A stretch of 64,000 bases of DNA from Burhinus oedicnemus (lineage: Eukaryota > Chordata > Aves > Charadriiformes > Burhinidae): assembly GCA_008921705.1 (NCBI GenBank), contig VFFE01007079.1, forward strand, positions 1,752,645 through 1,816,644, in the 5' to 3' direction. Positions 48,732 through 59,900 of this stretch are shown piece after piece. Under the pieces are notes generated by a model, which worked only from the letters and a program-made list of their open reading frames with translations, was not told the origin of the DNA and searched no databases. The position numbers and the translations under genes were made by a program. How positions within the stretch are numbered: the stretch's first letter is position 1; each line of letters opens with the position of its first letter.

Positions 48732-49457
48732 TGTCGTGGTTTGGGCCAGATTGGCCCAATCCGGTGGAACAACAGATGCTCTCTCTCTTGCTCCGCTCCC
48801 GAAGGGAGGCAGGAGAGAGAGAGAAAAAGAGAGACTTAAGAGTTTAGAAGGAACTAAACTACTTTAATGAAGTATTAATAATAAAGTAATAAAAAGAAAA
48901 TAATGAAATATATACAAAACTGTATCGAGCTCCCAGGATGACAATCACGTCACCAGCAGGCACTGAGGAAGCCGCAGACTGGACTCAGTGATGGATGGGA
49001 ACTGGATTCTGGATCTGGATTCAGGATCGGGATCAAAGGCAGACGGACAGAGTTCTCCTCAGACACTGGCCTTTGAAGAAAGAGGGCTGACCCTTGGATC
49101 CCTCAGCTTTTATACTGAGCATGAGGCAGATGGGATGGAATACCCTGTTGGTCAGTTTTGGGTCACCTGTCCTGTCCACTCCTCCCCGCAGGTGTGACCC
49201 CTCTACGCTTTTCCCCTTCCGACCCTCCAACGGGGCAAATAGCAAAGTTGGCTGCCCTTGGGTGTTACAGCAATAAGGATAAGCAGGAGCCTCTCTGCAT
49301 CCCATTCCCTGGCATCAACTATAAACATGGGTCTTACCACTCTGAGAGCCAACAGTTTTCTGCACAACATGCTGTTAATTCCAGCAGTTAGAAGAGGCCT
49401 CGCTAAAAAGTAAAGTTACTGAACAAAATTGGTCCTGTTTTACCTCAACCCAGGACA
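48732..49457. mobile_element. Solo LTR of an avian endogenous retrovirus
   Basis: The element begins TGTCGTGG and ends GGACA, so it has TG...CA ends. The ends form an imperfect inverted repeat (tgtcgtggtttggg against tgtcctgggttgag). It is flanked on both sides by the 5-bp duplication AGCAG (48727-48731 and 49458-49462). At 726 bp, with no gag, pol or env and no second LTR, it is a solo LTR left by recombination between two LTRs. The style matches LTRs that I recall as common in neoavian genomes. A TATA-like TTTTATAC lies at 49107-49115 and an AATAAA at 48880-48885; their order does not settle orientation, so no strand is given. Intact ends and a perfect duplication indicate a fairly recent insertion. 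It lies about 690 bp upstream of the MTNR1C start codon. Confidence 0.85.
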
Positions 49458-49462
49458 AGCAG

Positions 49463-50003
49463 CTTGGCTCAGCCAAGGCCTGAGCACAGACGCGGGGCTG
49501 GCTTTGACCCTGTGCCACCGGGCTGGGGCAGACCCTGTTTCTGCTGGTTTCGGCTGTGCCGCGCTGCTGCTGGTGGGGAATAAGCCGTCAGTCCTTCTGC
49601 CTTTAGCTTTGTTATTGACTCACTCGACCGGGCAGTTGTAAAACCCCCAGGCCGGGTTGTGACACGGCCCCTAACATTGCTCGGGCACTTTGACCTGCAC
49701 ACAGAGAAGTGGCTTTGGCCCGAAGCCGTGGGAGGCGGGCAGCCTCCGCACCTCTCTGTCCTCTCTCCTGTCCCCACCCAGGCCCTAGCACAGCATCCCA
49801 GCCGATCTCCACAGCCCGTAAAACCTATTTTCCAGGTTAATTTTCTAAATAAAGCGGAGAATTCCCGTGGTGGCTGTATTGCAGCTGCAATCCTGACCAC
49901 GGGGGCTTGGTCTCTTCTTGCTCACGCTGGTGTGGAGTAAAGCACAGGAGGTGCCTGGAAGCCTCAGCCCTGGGGCTGGGCTGAGGGAGCGGGAAATCCC
50001 TGC
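49463..50003. other. MTNR1C: Region upstream of MTNR1C, no gene recognised
   Basis: GC-moderate sequence between the solo LTR and the gap. It probably holds distal promoter sequence of the melatonin receptor, but I see no TATA or CCAAT element I would defend. Positions 49596-49635 match 56061-56100 with only transition differences. Confidence 0.4.
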
Positions 50004-50053
50004 NNNNNNNNNNNNNNNNNNNNNNNNNNNNNNNNNNNNNNNNNNNNNNNNNN
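50004..50053. other. Assembly gap (50 N)
   Basis: Fifty undetermined bases of unknown true size immediately upstream of the Mel1c 5' UTR. The core promoter and transcription start are probably inside it. Confidence 0.99.
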
Positions 50054-50750
50054 CCGCGGCGCGGTGGTCCCGGGGGCTGCCGTCGGGGCGGGAGAAGGAG
50101 GAGGAGGAGGAGGAGCAGGAGGGGCCCCGGCGGCGGCAGGAGGCATGGAGCGGCCGGGGAGTAACGGGAGCTGCCCGGGCTGCCGGCTGGAGGGGGGTCC
50201 GTCGGCGCGGGCCGCCACTGCCCTGGCGGTCGTGCTCATCTTCACCATCGTGGTGGACGTGCTGGGCAACGCGCTGGTCATCCTCTCGGTGCTGAGGAAC
50301 AAGAAGCTCCGCAACGCCGGTGAGCGCGGGGCGGGCGCGCCGCCAGCTCGCCGGCAGCGGGCGGAGCGGAGCGGAACGGCAGCGCACCGCGCCCGCGGCT
50401 CCGCAGGGTCAGCGCTCCCCGCGCGGTAGGAGCCCGCGGGGGCCGGCGGGGGTCGGGACCGCAGCCCCTCTCCTTAGCGGCGGGGGCGGTACGAGGGGTA
50501 TCCGAGCCCCGGGAGCCGCGGGCGAAGGGGCGGCGAGCTGCCGGTGAGCCAGAGCGGCACCCCCTCGTCTCTCCTCTGCGGTGACCCGCGTTACCGCCGG
50601 GGTTGCGGACTCGCTGTCTGTCTGTCCGTCCCGTCCCGCGGCTTCGGTCCTCCCAACTTCTCGGAACTCGTGTCTGCCCGAGGCGGCTGCAGACGGAGGA
50701 GCCCGAACGCCACGTCGCGGCTCAGGTAAAGCCCGCGTTCCTTCAGCGTG
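50054..50750. promoter_or_regulatory. MTNR1C: CpG island over MTNR1C exon 1
   Basis: Very high GC with dense CpG from the gap to about 50750, covering the 5' UTR, exon 1 and the start of intron 1. A (GGA)n tract at about 50091-50122 lies in the presumed 5' UTR. Open frames in other phases here reflect the lack of stops. Confidence 0.8.
50145..50319 (+). CDS. MTNR1C: Melatonin receptor Mel1c (MTNR1C, GPR50 orthologue), exon 1 only
   Basis: Fifty-eight codons plus one base, then donor GTGAGC at 50320. It encodes an extracellular N-terminus beginning MERPGSNGSC, with an N-glycosylation site at N7, then transmembrane helix 1 (about residues 25-51, ...LIFTIVVDVLGNALVILSVL), carrying the class A receptor GN motif (G41, N42), and the first intracellular loop RNKKLRNA. 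Melatonin receptors all split at this Gly codon after NA, with the remaining six helices in exon 2. The N-terminus matches chicken Mel1c as I recall it, apart from a few substitutions, and not Mel1a or Mel1b. The product is a Gi-coupled plasma-membrane receptor for melatonin; its mammalian orthologue GPR50 has lost melatonin binding. The start is the first in-frame ATG after the gap, with G at -3 and +4. No splice-compatible exon 2 appears before 64000, so the gene is partial in this window. Confidence 0.93.
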
Positions 50751-53700
50751 CTGGGAAAGAGCGAGGAAAGCAGGAGCCGCTAAGGAAAACTCCAGGTGCC
50801 GGAGTCAGGTGCAGAGGGAGACCGCTCGTGTTTTTAAGACGAGCCTGTTACAACGCCGAACGCTTGCGTTTATGTCCCAGCCTTGCGTGTGTTTTAGCAT
50901 TTTCATCAGAAAGCAGCTGTGCTTCAGGTGGCCAGCTGAAAGCGGAGTGAAGATTGTCCGTAGGCAATTTGAAAGTTTGCTTTGAAGCCTTATGTACTGA
51001 CCTCCCTAATGAATTAATCTAGGAAGACTAAGTTGATATTGATATTAACCGTTTTTAAAAAGGCTGTATTTTTTGAGGGTGTAATTTTTTTTTGCCTTCA
51101 GAGTCTTGTTATTTTAGCAAAAAAATAGCACTGGGTATAAATTTTAGCAAAGAAATAACACTGGATATAAATTGCTCTGCAAGGAGTTTCAAGTAGCCTG
51201 TGTAGTGCTGCGTAAAACGTACCGTAGGGTATGTTTTGCTAAGGACTACACCATTGTCGGCTTTTACAGCGAAAGACTTAAAATGACCTTTAGTTTTATA
51301 GCTTGTAAAATGGTTTTAGTGAAATATCTCTGGTGTTTATAACGCGTAAAACAAAGTTGTAAGTGTTTTGGAGATGCTGATCTCTCTCTGTCTCTCTCAA
51401 TCTTCCCTAAGGATGGAGTAACTCAACAGAGTTCAGTAAAAGTAGTAAGACTGACAGGACAATTTACCCCCAGTGCCTTTAGCGTTTGATTGATTTATTA
51501 ATGAGAGCACACAAATGGCTGTTGGCTTGGGAAAGTGCTGGATGCAGTGACCTCGACCAGTGCGCTGCTTTCTAACTGGTACACGAAATGCGTCCCAGAG
51601 TATCCACAATACACAAACATGCTGTACTGGGTCTGTGAGAACGTCAGTGCAGTTGGGGAAGGTATTTTCCATTCTCTTCAGCTTTGCTTTAAAATGTGAG
51701 TGCTGTGAGCTTGCGATCAGTGGTGCTGGGAAAGAAAAACAGAGACACCCTTCCCTTCTCCCCCAGATAACTAGTGGTTTATGTTATCTGGCTGGTTGGG
51801 CGGCAAGCAGATTTGAAACTATTTAGCTGCTTTTATCACCTTTCAAATTGTTAATCACTTGAATGCATTTCATGTCTTAAGACTGCCTCTGCTGTGAGTT
51901 GAGTTAAAGTTCCTGCAAAAGTGAAAAAGAACAGCTTTCCCTTGAAGTGACCATGGAGATATTTTCCAAATCTCAATCCTTGTCGGTAGCCTGTTGTCTG
52001 CTCTACGATACAAGCTATTGGGATGTAGGAGTAAAACAAACGCAAGTGAAATCTTCGTTAACCTCCTCAATTTGAGGGGAGGTGCCTCTCGTTGCTCACA
52101 GAACTCGGGCGTGAGTAGTGGGGAATTGAGCAGTATGTGCTTCGAAGGGGTGGTAGGTGTCGAGAGACCTGTCCTGCTTTGTTGACCTGAGCATCGTTCC
52201 TCTTTCCGTCAACAGCCTAAACTGGGAATGCCTTTGCCAAGTCACTAGAGGGGTTCAGCAGCAGGAAAGCGAGGTGGTCAGAGAGATGGACTGAAGTTAA
52301 GTAAGGTAAAATGTCTATCCAGAATCTAACTGTTGTCATCTTGTTTTGCTGAAAATATCACGTGTGTTTAGGATGTCCAGACAATATTCTGCATCTGTCC
52401 GTGTTGGGAAGCAAGCGGGCTGTGGGCTTCCCCGGATGCAGAATGAGAAATCAGGGTCTCGGCTCAGCTTGTGCTCCTCCTGACACGTGAGCAACACCAT
52501 GAAGGAGAGGGGCTCAGCTGGAGCACGGCAGCCAGCTTGAAGTCATTTGGACAAAGAGTTTCTCTGCTCGTGTTCAAACCTACCCTAAGCCAGTACAATA
52601 CATGAAAAGGACACCTGTTATGGATGTGTCAGCTCTTGCCAAATCATGGAAGCGCCAAGCCTTCCGTTTCTGGAGCAAGCTCGCAGGGAAGATTGTAAGA
52701 GCCCAGCTACAAGGTCGTCCAGCTGGAGCTAAACCTGTATTGCCAGGGTGAGCTGGATTCAGGCTGGGATGTGAAACTGGCACAGCTTCAGTAGCTGTGG
52801 TGGGTGATCGCTGTTGTGGGGATGGGGTTTTTGGTCCATCCCCCTGGACCTCTCTGCAGTACTTGGCGCGGTTCTGCAGCGCTGCGCGGCGTGTAGCTGC
52901 AACGGGCAGAGAGTAGGAGTGTGGCTGTCAAACAGGGTCTCACCAGGGGTGCCCTCGCCGGTGTGGTCAGCTGCCTGGAGAACACCGGCAGTTGCCTGGA
53001 GCTGAAGGAGCAGAAGGAGGTGAGTGATGCCTGCGGGCAGAGGAAATCTGGATTCACTGAAAGCCGCAGGCTTCCTCTGTGGTGGACAGTTCGCATCCAC
53101 GTTTGGTTGTTCAGTCAGTCATACTGGAGAACTGCTGGCATTGAGCTTTCCTACAGTGACGTCCAGCTACCCGGACACTTGGAGCTGCCCGTATGGTCCA
53201 AGAGCTTCAAATGAAGCTCCAGGCTTTGGTCCATATGTTCACAGTGCAGGATTATAAATGGTTGAGGGTGAAGGACACGGGGTATAACTCTGCTCCTCTG
53301 GCAGGAGAGATGTCTGTATGTCTTTATGGGAGGCAGATGAGAAGGGGTGAACTTTTTTGGCAGCTGAAAGCCTTCACAAACCTGGCCACCCTGCTGTCCC
53401 TGCACTGGTGGAGTTTAAAAGCAAAAGACCTGATCTTTAAAACTTTCCAAGAGGAAATCACTCCACTACTCTTTCCCTTTGGGAAGGAGTAATGTATGTC
53501 GGGTGGGTGTTGGTGTGTCCTGTGGTGTTACTGGAAGGTGCTCAGAGCGCTGAGCGCAGATTAAGGCCCATGTGGGAAATACTATGGGAGCCGTGTATTA
53601 GGTGGCCTGTGCAGAAGCATGACCAACCGGAGGCTGCTGGCGTGGCTGAGTCCCCGGTTTTTCATTTGTGGGTCCTGCTAGCTTTACAAGTGTGAAAATC

Positions 53701-55592
53701 TGCACTAAAACCAGCCAATATTTTTCAATGAGTTAGCCTGCTCTTTGGGCAGAGGCTCTGGAAAAGACCCATCCCTAGCTCTCCTGAACTTGCAGCAAAC
53801 TTAGGCATGCAGCCAAGATGTGCGTTCCCTGAAAACCCACGTCTCCCATCAGTGCTGCCTGGAGCTTCACGCGTAGGGAGCGATTTCTGCCGCCTCGTGG
53901 GCCCCTTTCCCTCGTGGAAACGTCGTCTCTCTGGCGAGCCGAAACCTCCGTGGGGGCAGGTGGCTCAGGTACAACTCTAATGAGGTCACCAGGCTCAATC
54001 GGCTTTTAATCCTCTGGATGTACACTATACACTAATGTTTGCATAGCGCTGGGGATTTTGTTCTTAGACTGTCACACCGGCCAAAGTCAAGCGTCACACA
54101 CAAGTCTGCATGTATTATGTCAACACGGTTACCTTTGTCAGCCAAATGCGTGCTCCTAGAAGAAATAGTAGATCGGTTTGACAAGCCCTCCGACCAGAAA
54201 ACTGTGTTGACTAGCACTAATTGTGTTTCTGTCCCCTAATACTGGCCGTTCCCTGCCTCTGCCGGGGACCGCGGGCAGGGCAACCAGCCTGCGCTTCCCG
54301 GGTCAGGCCGTTTGCCCTCGGAAAATATTGGCACAAAGCTGAGTTTTTGTTTGCTTGAGTGGGATTTTTTTATTTATTGTTCCAAGACCTCTGGAACTTC
54401 CTGGCCGGCCTGGGATGTGTTTCTGTTCGTTGTTTTACTGAAAAGTCAATGTTTGGGATTTGGTGATCTCCTTTATAGACTCTGACCCGCAGGTTTTCTA
54501 GTTACAGACGTGAGAAACGCTTAGCAGAGGGTGGTGGGTATCGTCCCAGCTTGCTGTTGCAATTCAGAGAATTCTGTTATAGCAGAGATAGGTCATCCTT
54601 ATCTGCAAAGATGAAAAGCAATGCTTATACTTTCTACATCTTCTGTATCAGGGTAATTTCACTGTACTTTTTTAGCATCAAGCCTATTGTATTGATCAAT
54701 TGTTGCCTTTTTCCTGACATACCTATTGCCATTAGTTTTGTGATATCTTTTAGCTTTCTTTATAGGATGTGTTGATTTCTAGCTACTAATTTTATAGTGC
54801 ATTTTCTATTTGTTACGTATTTTATTTATTTCTTAATTTGGCTCTTGTCTTTAAAAAAAAATCTTACTTTAAACACAATAAACTTTTTTGAATATAGTAT
54901 TGCTTTTTTAGGGGAAATGAGGGCTGTACTAAGGCATCTTTAAACATCTCCCAATGAGCACTGTCCCATTTGCTTATATTTAGGTATTTTCTCTCAGTTA
55001 TTTTTGTGTCTGATTGTTTCCAGTTTTGGGAAACTGAACTTTTAGAGACACTGCGTTGGACCACATTCTGTTTCCTTCTCTCAAATGCAGTTGAGAGCTG
55101 TGATTGGTTTTCTTCCAGCTATTGCAGGATTTCCTTGTCCGAGAAAGCTATCTATTATATGTAGGTGTGTTGAGATTATTTTTTAAAATTTGGGTTTTTT
55201 TTTTTTAGCACCACAAACCCTCCAGCATCTGCCACAAGCCTGAAATGACATCTTTTCTTTATATACATTGTGGGTAGGTGCTTCATGATCTGCTCATCTG
55301 TTCCGCTGATTCATTTGTCTGTAGCAAACTCCCACCAGCGCCTCTGATTTACCCAGCCCTGACCCTCTGAAACGTCAGGGACTCTGCAGCAGGTGTCTTG
55401 GCTTCCTGGTGGGCTCTGTTGAGGGAAACGCGCTGTTTGTCGATGAAGCAGTTGGAAGGTTGCTGGGACTCTAGGGGACCTTGGAGCTGCACCCCCATCT
55501 CCAGCTGGCATCCCCTTGCTCTTTAACTGGGATGGGTGCCTGTGACATCAAATGGGTGAGCTGCTGGCAAACGGCCTCGCTGTTGGGGAATA
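50320..55592 (+). other. MTNR1C: MTNR1C intron 1, first part
   Basis: The donor GTGAGCGC follows exon 1. The GC-rich start is part of the CpG island. A 30-bp tandem duplication lies at 51111-51170. Positions about 52810-53500 contain overlapping open frames and a donor-like GAG|GTGAGT at about 53018 without any recognisable protein. Positions about 54000-54240 look repeat-free and possibly constrained. Positions 54650-55200 are strongly AT-rich. Confidence 0.75.
51111..51170. repeat. Tandem duplication, 30-bp unit, 2 copies
   Basis: Units starting attttagcaa at 51111 and 51141 differ at three sites, all A/G changes. A small, moderately old duplication in the intron. Confidence 0.85.
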
Positions 55593-56036
55593 ATCATAGA
55601 ATCACCTAGGTTGGAAGAGACCTTTAAGATCATCAAGTCCAACCATAAACCTAACACAGCCAAAACCACCACTAAACCGTGTCCCTCAGCATCACGACTA
55701 CCCATCTTTTAAATACCTCCAGGGATGGCGATTCCACCACTTCCCTGGGCAGCCCGTTCCAATGTTTGATGACCCTTCCAGTGAAGACATTTTTCCTAAT
55801 ATCCAATCTAAACCTCCCCTGGTGCAACTTGAGGCCGTTTCCTCTTGTCCTATTGCTTGTTACTTGGGAGAAGAGACCGACCCCCACCTCTCTACAACCT
55901 GCTCTCGGGTAGCTGTAGAGAGCGATAAGGTCTCCCCTCAGCCTCCTTTTCTCCAGACTAAACAACCCCAGTTCCCTCAGCTGCTCCTCCTAAGACTTGT
56001 GCTCTAGGCCCTTCACCAGCTTCGTTGTCCTTCCAT
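55593..56036 (-). mobile_element. CR1 LINE, 5'-truncated 3' end
   Basis: On the minus strand this reads the C-terminal end of CR1 ORF2 (…[20 protein letters not shown]) and then the characteristic CR1 3' end AGGTCTCTTCCAACCT followed by the short ATTCTATG-type terminal repeat, which lies at the left edge. About 440 bp remain, and the element is inactive. CR1 is the dominant LINE of birds and typically leaves such short 5'-truncated copies. The right (5') boundary is approximate. Confidence 0.9.
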
Positions 56037-56475
56037 GCCTTTCCATGATCCATGACAGTGTTTGCTTTTAGCTTCGTTATCAACTCACTCAACTGGACGG
56101 TGATGAATTTGCCATATCAAGCTGGCTGCCAGCGATGCTCCCTGTGCCATCAACCATGGGAATGTTAACTGCAGCGATAGGGCTGCTCTGGAGGAGCCTG
56201 GCTGGGGCTTGGCGCGGTGATGACATGGGCTGCGTGGTTGGTGCAGAGAAGTTGTTGGAAGTGGTCTGTTGTGTGAGCAGCGGGGATGTACCCAGTGGAG
56301 CAGGTGTGCTGGTGGGGATGTGTCGGTCCCTCCCTACGTCCCTCTTCTGCAGCTCCCTGCCCCTGTGGCTCTGCAGGCGGGTGCTGGAGCGGGGCCACCG
56401 GCTGCAGGAGGTAGGAGAAGCGGGAGTAACAGCAGGATAAAACCTGTGAGACAATTAATTTGGATTAAGGTAACG
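56037..56475. other. Spacer between two head-to-head CR1 copies
   Basis: About 440 bp of non-CR1 sequence. Its left part (56061-56100) resembles 49596-49635. No gene is recognised. Confidence 0.6.
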
Positions 56476-56928
56476 CAAGTCCAGAGGAGGGCTACGATCA
56501 GAGGGCTGGAGCACCTCTCCTATGAGGACAGGCTGAGAGAGCTGGGGCTGCTCAGCCTGGAGAAGAGAAGGCTTCAGGGAGACCTTAGAGCCCCTTCCAG
56601 TACTTAAAGGGGACCTACAGGAAAGATGGGGAGGGACTTTTGATCAGGGAGTATAGCAATAGGATAAGGGGTAACAGTTTTAAACTGAAAGAGGGGAGAT
56701 TTAGATTAGATACTAGGAAGAAATTCTTTACTGTGAGGGTGGTGAGGCACTGGCACAGGTTGCCCAGAGAAGCTGTGGCTGCCCCATCCCTGGAAGTGTT
56801 CAAGGCCAGGTTGGATGGGGCTTTGAGGCACCTGGTCCAGTGGGAGGTGTTCCTGCCCATGGCAAGGGGGTTGGAACTAGGTGATGTTTAAGGTCCCTTC
56901 CAATCCAAACCATTCTATGATTCTATGA
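56476..56928 (+). mobile_element. CR1 LINE, 5'-truncated 3' end
   Basis: The plus strand reads CR1 ORF2 C-terminal sequence ([17 protein letters not shown], then KFFTVRVVRHWHRLPREAV) broken by a stop near 56606, followed by the CR1 3' UTR ending in two copies of ATTCTATG at 56911-56927. About 450 bp, inactive. It faces away from the minus-strand CR1 at 55593-56036, so the two form an imperfect inverted repeat. Confidence 0.92.
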
Positions 56929-59900
56929 AAGCGTGGGCTTTAAGTGTAATAGCGGTGTAAAGTGAAGAACAGTCTTTTCCTGTTTTTTCCCAGAGGGTGG
57001 TTTGCATAGTGAGACACAGAGGAACGGTGCTTTGCTTGGTCTGTGTCACAGCTGCAGGGCACAGCCTCATGGCCAAGCTGATTTGGAGAGGTCTCTGACA
57101 GCATCACCTTCATGTGCTCCAGCTTCGGTGGGGGTTCAGGTCGGGTTCCCACCTGGACCCTTGCACATCTCCCAGCAGTGGTGCACAGGGCTCCTCATGG
57201 GCTGTGGGAGCTGTGAGGTGCCCCGAGTGCCGAGAAGGTGGCTCGGAGCTGCCGTCCTGCTCGGAGCGGCGTTCACAGCCCTGTGCTGTGCCGCTCCCGA
57301 GCTGTGCTCCGGGAGCTCCGGAGGATGTGGCAGCTCGCTCGGGTGTGAGAAGCTCGTAAGTTTTTTTTGGAGTGCAGTAGCTTCAGAAATAGTTCTAAAT
57401 TGGTCCTTAGTACAACTCCATAGGGGATCCCAAGGGCATTCCATCCCATCAACTGTGTGAGGTCAAAGCCACCAATTTTTTGTTTTGCCTTTTTTTTTTT
57501 CCTATTTTTTTCAGGAAAACCCCCATCCTTACAGTTCATGTAGATGGGAGTATTTTTAGGAGTGCTGGCTCTGAGGAGCCCCTTTGTGAAACTTTGCGGC
57601 ACTTCCAGCAGAAATCTCTACTCTCCCCACTCCCCCACATCGGTTTTCAGGATAACCCATGTTTGCAGCGGGACTTGAACGCAGCACAGTACGTGGTGGA
57701 TATGCGGCTGGGGAATGGAGTTAAAATACTGGTAGTCACTGAGTAAGGCAGCAGTGCTCAGCATGCGCTTCAGGTGTACTGGTGGTTTTATAGCCAGAGG
57801 GTATGTGGTCAAGCAAGTGATTATATGATAAATATATGATTTGAGAGAAATGAATCAGGTTTCCACTAGAAACAGTAATTCTGGCATTCCTGAACTGAGG
57901 AATATTTGTCTTTGCAAAGTGTTCAACAAAAGCTTTGTTACATGTTGGTGCAGTTCTCTATACAGTTACCCTCAGATTAGTTGAAACAAAAATCCTGTGA
58001 TTAGGAAGATCTGCATCTTGTAAAACACAAAATAACAGCCTGCCTCCCCGGGAGGGCTGCCTGGTGGACCTCAACAGGAGTTAGCAGGCCAGGTTCAGCC
58101 CGATGCTGAGCTCCCTTTCTTCCTCTCTGAATCCTTCCAGCCCCTTTGCTCTCCCTTGCCTCTAGCAAAGGCTTTTCTTTTTTTCCTTTCAGCCCCAAAG
58201 AGCATTCCTGCCCCAGGACTTGATGTTCCTGAAAGATTTGGAGAGCCAAGGACTGGCTTAGATAATAGCAAATACTTAATTACCTTGCAGACAGTCCTTC
58301 AGCACACCCTGGAAGGTGTTTCGGGAAGAAGGAAGGTGGGCATATGTGCTTAAAGTAGCTGTTCCCTGTGTGACTCGTGGAATGATTAATTAAAAGGCTT
58401 AAGAAGACAACTATCACATGGTGGCCTATAAATAAAATAGAAATTAATTCAGAGATGTTTTTTGTTTGCCTTTTTTTTTTTTTTTTTGCATTTTGTTTGC
58501 TTTTCTTTCTCTGTGCAAGATGTTTAATCCCTTCTAAGTCCATCCCACAGCAGAGAGCAGGGGCAGAGGAGGACAGGACTGTCCTTTGGGCTGGTTGGCA
58601 AGGAGAAGGCTGTGCCACAGTCCCAGGAGACTCCTGCCCCCAACAGCCCCAGTCTGATGGGACTGCTCTTTGTGGAAGATGAAGAAGGAAACAGATGGCA
58701 TAACTTTCTCATGTTTAACTATTCTCATTCCCGAAAGTTGGAGTGAGGACCACTGGAGTGAGTCTCTGTCTTCTGAGACTGTCCACTCGATGTCTTCTGT
58801 TGAGAGACCTCAGATCTTGCTCTGTTGAACAATCCCCAGTGTCACCTTCAGATGTCATGTTGACAAATGCTGCGATGGCTGTGGGAGACTGAGGTCCGGC
58901 AGCCCAGGGTCCGACCTTCCCTGAATCCCTGCTTCTCCTTTGACTTAGATGCAACACTCGTGGGCCTGGGCTTGATGCTGGGTGAATTTCAGGCACAACT
59001 GAGCTGGATGCTGGAGCTGCCCAGGAATGAGTGTGTCACAGCTGTGGATCCTGGGCCAGTATAAAAGGATCCAGGCGGAGATGGGTTCAGCGAGGCCTGG
59101 GGCAGGGTGATGTGCAGAAGGTGAGGGAGGAGGGGGATAAGTGGGAATGCTGATGGAGTGGTGAGAGTCCGGCCACAGCAGGAGGAGTGGTGGTAGGATG
59201 TGCCAACCACAGCCAAAGCCAACAAGGGTGGACGGGAGGATGCTCAGAGTAACGGAGCTGCACCTCTTCCCCATCCTGAGGGGAAAGGTGGGGAGAACTG
59301 GCAGCTCTGCCTGGTGCAGACATTCATGTTTGACAGTGAGGGCAGGTGGGCTCAAGAAACCCTGATGTCTTCTGGGAGGGAACGTAGCTGGCCCCGTGGG
59401 TGCCGAGCAGGCACACAGCCTGCAGTTCCCATGGGCTCTATGAGCCAGAAGTTAAATGGAGTCTAACGTATCTCATCGTACTCCTGGCCCTGTGTCTGGC
59501 CTTCAGATCTCAGCTGTGAGTTTTATTTCTGCAGATATTGCAGTAGAAAGTAGAGCAAATTGAATCTTAATGGGGTGGGTGAAATGCACAGCAGAGTCCC
59601 ATTTGGATGCATCAGGATCTGGAGCCCTGGTCCATGCTGCCAGAGGGAAAAGCTGCCTGAGAGCCAGGTGGGAGGGAGCAGCCTCCCTGTGTGCCCACGG
59701 CATGGCTCCTGTGAGGCATGGGCTGCCCGCACGAGTCAAGATGTGAGGCACAGGGCTCTCCTCTGCCTTCAGCTCTGTCTTACGTGTGGGGAGATTCACA
59801 AGGAGGGATTTAGGAAAAGGAGATGTGCTCCAGGATTTTCCAGTGACTTGTGCAGGGTCACTAACTTGCTTTCCTACATGCTGCGGGGTGAGGAGAGCCT

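Noticed and set aside
50064..50144. In-frame extension upstream of the Mel1c ATG
   Set aside because: It would need a GTG start and reads a Gly/Ala-rich stretch from the (GGA)n tract. The ATG at 50145 matches the known Mel1c N-terminus.
50145..50319. Assignment to MTNR1A or MTNR1B
   Set aside because: The MERPGSNGSC N-terminus is the Mel1c type, and the HMGB3 neighbour matches the GPR50 locus.
55672..55965. 97-codon minus-strand frame as a host gene
   Set aside because: It is the C-terminal end of CR1 ORF2.
56269..56891. Plus-strand frames at 56.3-56.9 kb as host exons
   Set aside because: They contain the CR1 ORF2 C-terminus and end in the CR1 3' terminal repeat.
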